DNA from: Candidatus Omnitrophota bacterium
Lineage (GTDB): Bacteria; Omnitrophota; Gorgyraeia; JABMRN01; RBG-13-46-9
Direction: 5' to 3'
DNA length: 37,393 bases
NCBI GenBank assembly: GCA_030605095.1
Contig: JAUWBJ010000006.1
Span: 1-37,393, forward strand
The notes beneath the pieces are model-generated. The model saw only the letters and a list, made by a program, of their open reading frames with translations, did no database searches and was not told where the DNA came from. Of the stretch, positions 20,104-27,454 are shown piece by piece. The position numbers were made by a program, and so were the translations under genes. The first letter of the stretch is position 1; each line of letters starts with the position of its first letter.

Positions 20104-20838
20104 ATGGAGAAAATAGTTTTTAAAAAACCAGATTCGATGACTGATGCGACAATGCATTACTGCGCAGGGTGCGGCCACGGCATTATTCATAGATTAATAT
20201 GCGAGGTTATAGATGAGCTCGGCATAAGGGAGAAAGTTATTGCGGTCGCGCCTGTTGGTTGCGCAGTTATTGCGTATAACTATTGGGATTTTGATGTTTC
20301 AGAAGCCGCTCACGGAAGGACGCCTGCTGTCGCGACCGGTATAAAGAGGGTTCTGCCGGAAAGGGTTGTTTTTACTTACCAGGGTGACGGAGATTTAGCG
20401 GCTATCGGAACATCTGAGATAATCCACACCGCAAATAGGGGCGAAAATATTACGGTAATATTTGTAAATAACGGCGTCTATGGTATGACAGGAGGCCAGA
20501 TGGCGCCGACAACGATGATAGGGCAAAAGACCCAGACTACGAAAAAGGGGAGAAGCGTGAAAAGAGACGGTTTTCCCTTGAAGATATCGGAGATGATAGC
20601 TTTATTGGAAGGCGCAAGGTTTGTTGAAAGGACCTCTGTGCATGCGCCAAAAGAGATTTTGAAGACGAAAAAAGCGATAAAAAGGGCATTCGAGACCCAA
20701 ATCAAGAATGAGGGATTTTCAATGGTTGAGGTTTTGTCAATGTGCCCTATATATTGGGGCTTATCATCGGTTGAGGCGTGCAAAAGAATCGAGAAGGAAG
20801 TGATTAAGACGTATCCGCTGGGAGTGCTTAAAGGATAA
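20104..20838 (+). CDS. korB: 2-oxoacid:ferredoxin oxidoreductase beta subunit (TPP-binding)
   Basis: HYCAGCGHGIIHRL, TYQGDGDLAAIGTSEIIHTANRGENITVIFVNNGVYGMTGGQMAPTT. Confidence 0.93.
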   Translation: MEKIVFKKPDSMTDATMHYCAGCGHGIIHRLICEVIDELGIREKVIAVAPVGCAVIAYNYWDFDVSEAAHGRTPAVATGIKRVLPERVVFTYQGDGDLAAIGTSEIIHTANRGENITVIFVNNGVYGMTGGQMAPTTMIGQKTQTTKKGRSVKRDGFPLKISEMIALLEGARFVERTSVHAPKEILKTKKAIKRAFETQIKNEGFSMVEVLSMCPIYWGLSSVEACKRIEKEVIKTYPLGVLKG

Positions 20839-20846
20839 AAAAGTCA

Positions 20847-21377
20847 ATGAATGAACAAATAATATGCGCCGGTTTTGGCGGACAGGGAATAATGCTTATG
20901 GGAAAGTTCCTCGCCGAAACGGGTATGAAAAATGGTTATAACGTTACGTGGCTTCCCTCATACGGCGCCGAAGTAAGAGGCGGGACAGCGCATTCCATGG
21001 TGCACATAAGCCGAGAAAGAATAGCATCCCCTGTAGTTTCAAAACCGACTACCTGCATAGTCATGAATAAGCCCTCTCTCGTTAAGTTTATAGATAGGAT
21101 AAAAAAAGGAGGGCTTTTAATAGTAAATACCTCTATGGTAAATAAGGTACCTGAGAAAAAGGGTATAAAGATAGTAAAACTCCCCTTAACCAAGCTCGCC
21201 TCAGAATTGGGTAATGTTAAAGTTGCGAATATGATTGCCGTAGGCGCGTTTATCGGCCTTAGAAAGACGCTTTCTTTAAAAGATATACAAGAAGCGTTAA
21301 ACAGGATATTGCCTTCGAAGAAGGATTTAATTTCTATTAATAAAAAAGCTATAGAATTGGGATACAAGTTGGTATGA
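20847..21377 (+). CDS. korC: 2-oxoacid:ferredoxin oxidoreductase gamma subunit
   Basis: ICAGFGGQGIMLMGKFLAETGMKNGYNVTWLPSYGAEVRGGTAH. Confidence 0.93.
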   Translation: MNEQIICAGFGGQGIMLMGKFLAETGMKNGYNVTWLPSYGAEVRGGTAHSMVHISRERIASPVVSKPTTCIVMNKPSLVKFIDRIKKGGLLIVNTSMVNKVPEKKGIKIVKLPLTKLASELGNVKVANMIAVGAFIGLRKTLSLKDIQEALNRILPSKKDLISINKKAIELGYKLV

Positions 21378-22657
21378 CAGAGGGTACTGTAAGGGTTCGC
21401 TTTGCGCCAAGCCCGACCGGCTACCTCCACTTAGGTAGCGCGAGAACTGCTTTATTCAACTGGCTCTACGCGCGGCACACAAACGGAAAACTCCTGTTGC
21501 GCATAGAGGATACGGATAAAACCCGCTCTAAAGGGGAATTTCTGGATGAAATTTTAGATGACCTTAAATGGCTCGGCATAGATTGGGATGAGAAACCTAT
21601 CTTCCAATCGGAGAGAACTTCCACATATAAAAAATACGCCTCTCAATTGCTTGATAAGCGCCTCGCCTATAAAGAAGGCGAGGCCATTATATTTAAAGTC
21701 CCGAAATCCCGAAATATAAAGGTAAGAGATATAGTGCACGGCGAAATAGATTTTAACACGGACGAAATAAAAGACCAGGTTTTGATAAAATCGGACGGAT
21801 TTCCGGCGTATAACTTTGCCTGTGTCGTAGATGATTATGAAATGGGCATAACGCACGTAATAAGAGGGGCCGACCACATATCGAATACGCCCAAGCAGCT
21901 CCTCTTCTATGAAGCCCTGGAGCTAAATCCGCCGAAGTTTGCCCACATGCCTCTAATGATGGGAAAGGACGGAGCCAAGCTTTCCAAGAGGCACGGTGCG
22001 GTTGCAGTAGTAGAATATAAAAAAGAAGGTTTTTTGCCGGAAGCATTATCAAACTATCTACTTTTACTCGGCTGGTCACCAGGCAAAGATAGAGAAATTA
22101 TAAGTTTAGAAGAGGTGATAAAATTATTTAAAATAGAAGACATCAGCAACGTTCAGGCAAGGTTTGATATTGATAAGTTAAGATGGATTAACGGGGAATG
22201 CATAAAGAATAAAGATACGAAAGTTTTGGCAAATCTGCTTAAAGATAAAGTAGCAAAGGATATTAATCAGAATTATCTGGAAAAGGTGGTGGATTTATAC
22301 AAGACGCGATTTCACACCTTAAGTGAGCTTACCACGCTTACCAAGGCATTTTTTATAGAGGACTTTCCGATAGATGTGGAGGCTCAGAAAAAACTTGAAA
22401 AATACCTGAAAGATAGCAAGACAAAAAAAGCATTTGCGGAATTTAAAACAGATTTAGAAAAACTTAAAAACTTTAATAAAGAAAATATAGAAAAAATTTG
22501 TAGAGATATAGCCAAGAAGTATAACATAAAACCTGCCGCGATAATACACCCTACGAGGGTTGCTATAAGCGGTAAAATCGTAGGAGCGGGCCTCTTCGAA
22601 ATGATGGAGCTTCTCGGTAAGAAAAAAGTCCTCGAGAGGCTCGAAAAGTATCTTTAG
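21374..22657 (+). CDS. gltX: Glutamyl-tRNA synthetase
   Basis: VRFAPSPTGYLHLGSARTALFNWLYAR, RIEDTDKTRS, KLSKRHGAVAV. Confidence 0.96.
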   Translation: MTEGTVRVRFAPSPTGYLHLGSARTALFNWLYARHTNGKLLLRIEDTDKTRSKGEFLDEILDDLKWLGIDWDEKPIFQSERTSTYKKYASQLLDKRLAYKEGEAIIFKVPKSRNIKVRDIVHGEIDFNTDEIKDQVLIKSDGFPAYNFACVVDDYEMGITHVIRGADHISNTPKQLLFYEALELNPPKFAHMPLMMGKDGAKLSKRHGAVAVVEYKKEGFLPEALSNYLLLLGWSPGKDREIISLEEVIKLFKIEDISNVQARFDIDKLRWINGECIKNKDTKVLANLLKDKVAKDINQNYLEKVVDLYKTRFHTLSELTTLTKAFFIEDFPIDVEAQKKLEKYLKDSKTKKAFAEFKTDLEKLKNFNKENIEKICRDIAKKYNIKPAAIIHPTRVAISGKIVGAGLFEMMELLGKKKVLERLEKYL

Positions 22658-22660
22658 TAT

Positions 22661-22731
22661 TGCCCGGTGGTGTAACGGTAGCACTGATGCCTCTGGAGCA
22701 TCTAGTCTTGGTTCGAATCCAAGCTGGGCAG
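22661..22731 (+). tRNA. tRNA-Gln(CTG), CCA not encoded
   Basis: Acceptor TGCCCGG/CTGGGCA, anticodon stem-loop GATGC-CTCTGGA-GCATC, T arm TTGG-TTCGAAT-CCAA; 3 nt after gltX stop. Confidence 0.93.
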
Positions 22732-22750
22732 CTATACCAGGAGTTGTAAA

Positions 22751-23134
22751 ATGGAAAATCAAGAACTGACTCCGGCGAAAAAGGTATTAATAGTTGAAGA
22801 CAGCGAAGGGCAACGAGAATTGTTTCGCGATGTCGTTAAAAAATGCGATTTTACGGCGTTGGAAGCGCAGGACGGCTTGAAAGCCCTGGAGCTAATAAGG
22901 GACAACAAAGATATAGATTTGATTATTCTGGATATAAAATTACCTAAAGTTCATGGATTTGAGATACTCATGCTATTAAAAAAGAAGGAGAATAAAATCC
23001 CTGTTATAATTTGCACCGCTTATAGCGGGTTAAAGGACGATATGTCTGTGGCATTTTATCCGAGAGTTATAGCCATGGATAAACCCGTTTCCCTGAAAGA
23101 GCTCGAGGAAAATATAAAAAAGATGATAAGTTAA
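22751..23134 (+). CDS. Stand-alone CheY-like response regulator receiver protein
   Basis: KVLIVEDSEGQRELFRDVV...LIILDIKLPKVHGFEIL...VIICTAYS...VIAMDKPVSLKEL; no output domain. Confidence 0.92.
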   Translation: MENQELTPAKKVLIVEDSEGQRELFRDVVKKCDFTALEAQDGLKALELIRDNKDIDLIILDIKLPKVHGFEILMLLKKKENKIPVIICTAYSGLKDDMSVAFYPRVIAMDKPVSLKELEENIKKMIS

Positions 23135-23135
23135 A

Positions 23136-23220
23136 GCGAGGATGGCGGTAATGTCAGACTCACAAGGTTGATGTCCTTGCGGACGAATAGTCTATGGGGG
23201 ATCGACTCCCCCTCCTCGCA
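23136..23220 (+). tRNA. Aberrant type II (long variable arm) tRNA, Leu-like body, predicted anticodon GAT; CCA encoded at 23221-23223
   Basis: Acceptor GCGAGGA/TCCTCGC, anticodon arm CAAGG-TTGATGT-CCTTG, variable arm GGAC-GAATA-GTCT, T arm GGGGG-ATCGACT-CCCCC, A73. D-stem mismatch, G19 missing, T54 replaced by A. Confidence 0.8.
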
Positions 23221-23242
23221 CCAAGTTCACTTCACAAATTTT

Positions 23243-23317
23243 GGCCCCATCGTCTAGCCTGGCCCAGGACATCAGATTCTCATTCTGAAAACTGGGGTTC
23301 GAATCCCCATGGGGCTG
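23243..23317 (+). tRNA. tRNA-Glu(CTC); integration target of the downstream element
   Basis: GGCCCCA/TGGGGCT acceptor, TCAGA-TTCTCAT-TCTGA anticodon arm, GGGG-TTCGAAT-CCCC T arm; 3' half duplicated at 29427-29475. Confidence 0.95.
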
Positions 23318-23381
23318 CTATTAACGTAACTATGCGTAACTACTATAGTTATATAGAGGTTACGCCTTTTTTGTTTCTAAA
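23269..23381 (+). repeat. attL: tRNA-Glu 3' end plus terminator hairpin
   Basis: acatcagattctcattctgaaaactggggttcgaatccccatggggctgct... also found at 29427. Confidence 0.92.
23334..23372 (+). terminator. Hairpin-T-run terminator after tRNA-Glu
   Basis: GCGTAAC (23334-23340)/GTTACGC (23359-23365) followed by CTTTTTTG; copy at 29492-29530. Confidence 0.7.
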
Positions 23382-23465
23382 GCCATCTCCTTCGAACTTC
23401 CCAAATCTCCTATATAGTCCGCATGGGGTAGGTAGCAAAATAGGTAGCAATAATTCGAGGGGCTT

Positions 23466-23918
23466 ATGAAGGGATATCAGTTTTTAGAAAACGATTTTTT
23501 CGATCTCTGCAAAACCCGGGAAATCGGCCGGATTCCACAATTGCTTTATATTTATTTGCGCGGATTATATTGCCGCTTTCAAAAGCCCATTTTCACCTGG
23601 TATGACAAAAAGATTCTCAAACATCTATCCATCTCCCAAAGCACCCTCTCAAGATCGCGACAGTATCTACAAAAGCAGGGTATGCTTAAGTTTAAAAGCG
23701 GAAATGGTATAGTTCCTACAGAATACACAATGTTAGGTACAATCCTCCTACCTGTCGTCAAAAAGCCGATACAGTGTCGTCAAAGCTCTATATACAGGTA
23801 TCGTCAAAATGACGACACCTTATTATCTATTAAAGAAAGAGAAAAGAAAAGAATGGGGATTTTTAAAGGGACGACGGTTATGGAGAAGGTTCTGCTAAAA
23901 CAGAAAGGTATTTTGTGA
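23466..23918 (+). CDS. Small winged-helix/HTH-like protein of the element (possible replication or regulatory protein)
   Basis: DKKILKHLSISQSTLSRSRQYLQKQGMLKFKSGNGIVPTEYTML resembles a wHTH; first gene inside attL. Confidence 0.55.
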   Translation: MKGYQFLENDFFDLCKTREIGRIPQLLYIYLRGLYCRFQKPIFTWYDKKILKHLSISQSTLSRSRQYLQKQGMLKFKSGNGIVPTEYTMLGTILLPVVKKPIQCRQSSIYRYRQNDDTLLSIKEREKKRMGIFKGTTVMEKVLLKQKGIL

Positions 23919-24002
23919 TCCAATTGAAAATCTGTGGGATAAAACACTAAAAGAATCCAATAATATTTTTACAAATACTATTTTATAAGGTATACTATGC
24001 CT

Positions 24003-24596
24003 ATGGGGGATAAAGAAATTAGAACAGCTCTGAAGCATTTGTTAAAAAAGCAATACCAGGATGTGCCCAACACTTTCATTCTTGACGAGCTTGGAATTGG
24101 TCATGGACAAGTTCGAGTAGATCTTGCTGTTGTTAACGGCGCACTTCATGGATATGAGCTAAAAAGCGATAAAGACACCCTGTATCGTTTGCCTGAGCAA
24201 GCAAAAGCATATAATTTAGTTTTTGATCGGATGACGCTTATAGCAGGGAAGAAACATGTTTATGAAGCGATTAAAATTATCCCAGATTGGTGGGGAATCA
24301 AAATTGTTGAGAGTTGTTCTGAGAATGAAATAAAGTTCCATAATATAAGAAGAGCTAGTAACAACCCCCACCTTGACGCCGTATCTATTCTTGAGTTGCT
24401 TTGGAAGGAAGAGGCGTTGGGTTTTTTGGAAGAGCTAGATAGCGCTAAAGGCTTTCGGTCTAAAAAACGAAGTGAAATATATAATCGAATAGCAAAAGTT
24501 GGGAGCTTAAAAAAGATAAGGAATGAGGTTAGAGACCAGCTTCGTTTACGCCCAAATTGGAGAGCTGAGTTGCAACCAATGTTAAATGATGGTTGA
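24003..24596 (+). CDS. sce7726-family-like protein, PD-(D/E)xK nuclease-like fold predicted (ORF track start 23997)
   Basis: DKEIRTALKHLL...FILDELGIGHGQVRVDLAVVNGALHGYELKSDKDTLYRLPEQAKAYNLVFDRMTLIAGKKH matches the remembered sce7726 pattern; D-x(n)-ExK (VDLAVV...YELKSD). Confidence 0.8.
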   Translation: MGDKEIRTALKHLLKKQYQDVPNTFILDELGIGHGQVRVDLAVVNGALHGYELKSDKDTLYRLPEQAKAYNLVFDRMTLIAGKKHVYEAIKIIPDWWGIKIVESCSENEIKFHNIRRASNNPHLDAVSILELLWKEEALGFLEELDSAKGFRSKKRSEIYNRIAKVGSLKKIRNEVRDQLRLRPNWRAELQPMLNDG

Positions 24597-25611
24597 TACC
24601 TGCTCTAAGCCAGCTTGCAGGGTTACCAGGATGTTTAACCTCTTCTTCTTGTTCTGCTTTTTGTGCCATATCATAAATATAAGCATCTCCTGCACTGAAA
24701 TTCTTGCCCATAAAGTCGGGTCTCTCAATCAAAAGCTGCGCATGAGCGGGATATTGTGCATGACCAGCACCACCCTTTTTATTAAGACCTTCCCCTCTAA
24801 AAAGCAACCAGTCAACTTCACTAGTATACCGAAGGCTTGCGCTTGGGCGTGCTCCTGGGACAGGTTCAGTAAAGAAAGGGTGTAGAATTGTGTAATCCCC
24901 GAATGCAGGTAGTCGAGGTAAAGTAGCACTTACCCGATTTTTCCACATTAACCAGTCTGATCTTGATATACGATGTATATCAACAGAAAAATCAGATAGA
25001 TATTTTGGAAATACACCGCTAAGAGTAGTAAAAGAACGCCACAGATGCAAATGCGGAAGCGATTTACAAAGCGAAGAGAATGTCGGATGTGGTTTTCTGT
25101 GGGGGATTAACTTATAATCAATAATTAAATCTATTTGCTTTGGAGCAAGGCTAAAAAAACCACATAGAGCCTCAAGAGACTTTTTCAACTTGCTTAATTC
25201 ACACGATGCGATATCTACTCGAATACAAAGACCCCTTCGATGTTTTTTTATAAGCTTTTTTAAAAGTAGATTATATCTATTATTGCAACTAAGTGAACTA
25301 ACGGGAATTAAAGCTAGATTAGCTTTGGATATTTTTGCAAAAATAGTTTCTAATACATGTTCTTTACGCTCAATATTAAAAATTAAATGTGGATCAAGGA
25401 AGAATGGATGTGATGGCCAGCTTTTTTTCAAATTAGTTATCATTAAATCAGCTGCAGTGTTTATTTCGTTGTTATGTTTCTTGTCGAAATGATGGGGCGT
25501 CGGTTCGAATAGAGGCGTTATTAACTTGCAATGCTTTCTTTCTAACTCTCTTATTGCTAGCCACTCTGCTTGCTTCCAACGTAGCACAGGGACGTAGTGT
25601 TTATGGGACAT
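24529..25611 (-). CDS. Beta family protein (PF14350-like; related to sce7725-type proteins)
   Basis: HYVPVLRWKQAEWLAIRELERKHCKLITPLFEPTP...ISRSDWLMWKNR...PAFGDYTILHP, a pattern typical of the family; overlaps the sce7726-like 3' end convergently. Confidence 0.8.
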   Translation of the reverse strand: MSHKHYVPVLRWKQAEWLAIRELERKHCKLITPLFEPTPHHFDKKHNNEINTAADLMITNLKKSWPSHPFFLDPHLIFNIERKEHVLETIFAKISKANLALIPVSSLSCNNRYNLLLKKLIKKHRRGLCIRVDIASCELSKLKKSLEALCGFFSLAPKQIDLIIDYKLIPHRKPHPTFSSLCKSLPHLHLWRSFTTLSGVFPKYLSDFSVDIHRISRSDWLMWKNRVSATLPRLPAFGDYTILHPFFTEPVPGARPSASLRYTSEVDWLLFRGEGLNKKGGAGHAQYPAHAQLLIERPDFMGKNFSAGDAYIYDMAQKAEQEEEVKHPGNPASWLRAGINHHLTLVATQLSNLGVNEAGL

Positions 25612-25617
25612 TATTTT

Positions 25618-26802
25618 TTACCTCCAGCTAACATTTTTAAAACATTCGCGCACTTCGTTAGTACCTATCAGGTTATTTAAAATCCTATATGATTTGAAAT
25701 GATGGCGCATTTTCCCTGCGACTATAGCAACATGAATATTTAATTTTTTTGCCAAACTCTTAGCTGCTGCTGGAGATTTTAATCGAGATGCTGGACTTTT
25801 TATCCATACATCCTTAGGCACCAATATTTCTCTGGCTAATTGGTCAGCTTCAGTTTCAATCGGATCGTCAGAGACATCAGAATCTAGGTCATCGAAAATC
25901 ATATCTTCTTTACCTTCTAAATGGAGCGATATGTGTGCTAATTCATGCATTAGGCAAAACCAGAAACTATCAAGACGGTCATAACGCAGAGTTAAGCCTA
26001 TAATAGGACCATTTGAGGACATGATAGCAACACCATCTAAATAAGTTTTAGGTAAATGAGGCTCAACAATCAACAAAATACCATTTTTTTTCAAAAATTC
26101 ATAAGCCAAATACGGAGAATTTTCATGCGTACTTAGCTGTACTAAAGTATGCATGAATTTTTTAGTAATTGTGCCAGCCTTATAGCGTGTTTTATTTGCT
26201 ATGGCATTAGCTTGTGTCAGTATACGGGCGTTCCATGCCATTAGGGAATATTTATCCATTGTGCGAGCTGACCTAACATTATTTGTCATTCGATATAAGG
26301 CAGATATTCCCCACGAAGTTTCCACTGGTTTTAAGTAATTACGTATAGTTAATTCCGACGTAGCTTTTTTAACCTCTATCCATCCTCGCCTTATCATTTC
26401 TTTGAGGGGAAATCTGTTCCAGTCAAATTCACCGTTCACAGGGCGTGGGGCTACCAAGGATTCTAAAGGAATGCCAAAGGCAGCATTTAGAGCTCTGATC
26501 ATTGAAAGAGTTAAAGGTCTCTTTCCCGAAAGAACCTCCGAAACTTTACTTCTACTCCCAATATAAGGAATTAAATCTCTATGGGTTAAGCCTTGTTGAT
26601 CCATCCTGAATTTGATTGCGTCTATTGGGTTAGGCGGGCCAAAAGAAAACGATTTTTTTTCATAATCAGCAATAAGAAGCATTAAAAGATCAAGCTTGTG
26701 AGCTAGGGTAGTACCTTTTCTTGGATTTCGATCAAGCAACTCCTCTACGCGCTTCAAAGCGTTTTCATAGTCACCGCGTGTCTTAATAATTTTTACGTCC
26801 AT
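25618..26802 (-). CDS. HigA-type XRE antitoxin fused to ImmA/IrrE metallopeptidase
   Basis: N-terminal HigA-like HTH (IKFRMDQQGLTHRDLIPYIGSRSKVSEVLSGKRPLTLSMIRALNAAFGIPLESL) and C-terminal HExxH (LMHELAHISLHLEG). Confidence 0.88.
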   Translation of the reverse strand: MDVKIIKTRGDYENALKRVEELLDRNPRKGTTLAHKLDLLMLLIADYEKKSFSFGPPNPIDAIKFRMDQQGLTHRDLIPYIGSRSKVSEVLSGKRPLTLSMIRALNAAFGIPLESLVAPRPVNGEFDWNRFPLKEMIRRGWIEVKKATSELTIRNYLKPVETSWGISALYRMTNNVRSARTMDKYSLMAWNARILTQANAIANKTRYKAGTITKKFMHTLVQLSTHENSPYLAYEFLKKNGILLIVEPHLPKTYLDGVAIMSSNGPIIGLTLRYDRLDSFWFCLMHELAHISLHLEGKEDMIFDDLDSDVSDDPIETEADQLAREILVPKDVWIKSPASRLKSPAAAKSLAKKLNIHVAIVAGKMRHHFKSYRILNNLIGTNEVRECFKNVSWR

Positions 26803-26811
26803 TGCTACCTC

Positions 26812-27096
26812 CTAATACTGCCACTTTGAATATTCAGCGTGGGTACCAATCCTTGTAACTAATACGGCTTTTTTTTGGTAGTAGACTTTTGTCTCAAGTC
26901 TATATCTGTTCCCCTTGATATTAAAAACAACTATTGCACTACCCAGATTACTCGCAGAACCGTATTTATCCCGTATCTTGTGGAAATTAGTCCAATTCGC
27001 ATCTTCAACTTCTTTAATCCATGAATCTATTGCTCCGCAAGAATCAGCATGGATGGATTTAAAGCTATGTAAACGACCAATACCGAATATTTTCAT
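26812..27096 (-). CDS. HigB-family (RelE-superfamily) toxin
   Basis: DANWTNFHKIRDKYGSASNLGSAIVVFNIKGNRYRLETKVYYQKKAVLVTRIGTHAEYSKW is characteristic of HigB_toxin proteins; immediately upstream of the HigA-like gene. Confidence 0.88.
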   Translation of the reverse strand: MKIFGIGRLHSFKSIHADSCGAIDSWIKEVEDANWTNFHKIRDKYGSASNLGSAIVVFNIKGNRYRLETKVYYQKKAVLVTRIGTHAEYSKWQY

Positions 27097-27139
27097 CGAT
27101 AAGTCCCCATAAGGTAAATAGCAAAAAATGTGTCTTTAT

Positions 27140-27190
27140 CATTGTTCCCCCTTAGGGAACAATGATACCATATTGGGAACAAATTGTCAA
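27140..27190. promoter_or_regulatory. Operator region upstream of the toxin operon (GGGAACAAT half-sites)
   Basis: Perfect 10-bp inverted repeat CATTGTTCCC-CCTTA-GGGAACAATG (27140-27164) plus third half-site GGGAACAA (27175-27182). Confidence 0.7.
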
Positions 27191-27215
27191 GGGGAAAAAT
27201 AAAATTTCCGAAAAA

Positions 27216-27247
27216 GACTTGACAATTGTCAAGTCATAGTGTATACT
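27216..27247 (+). promoter_or_regulatory. Sigma70-type promoter overlapping a 20-bp perfect palindrome
   Basis: GACTTGACAATTGTCAAGTC (27216-27235) contains the -35 TTGACA (27219-27224); 17-bp spacer; -10 TATACT (27242-27247). Confidence 0.8.
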
Positions 27248-27256
27248 TACTATTGA

Positions 27257-27436
27257 ATGACGGAAAGGCAGATCCTGGCGAAGATCGAAGACTACATGAA
27301 AAAACATAACCTCCGTCAGTGGGAATTCGCGAAAAAGATCGGAGTTCCCGATGGCACGCTAAATAGGTGGCTCAGAGAAAGATCGAATATCTCAAAGGCC
27401 TACCTAAAGATTTTAAAGAAAGAAGGGGTTATATAA
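27257..27436 (+). CDS. 59-aa XRE/Cro-like HTH repressor (not in the ORF track)
   Basis: MTERQILAKIEDYMKKHNLRQWEFAKKIGVPDGTLNRWLRERSNISKAYLKILKKEGVI*, read directly from sequence; preceded by promoter/palindrome. Confidence 0.8.
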   Translation: MTERQILAKIEDYMKKHNLRQWEFAKKIGVPDGTLNRWLRERSNISKAYLKILKKEGVI

Positions 27437-27454
27437 TATTTTTTTAAGCATAAT

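Noticed and set aside
23194-23469. 91-aa ORF over the tRNA cluster
   Set aside because: It overlaps the aberrant tRNA end and all of tRNA-Glu. Its translation includes tRNA sequence (SDSHSENWGSNPHGA), which recurs in ORF 29388-29588 only because of the att repeat.
24586-24885. 99-aa plus-strand ORF antisense to the beta gene
   Set aside because: Shadow ORF of a recognised family on the opposite strand.
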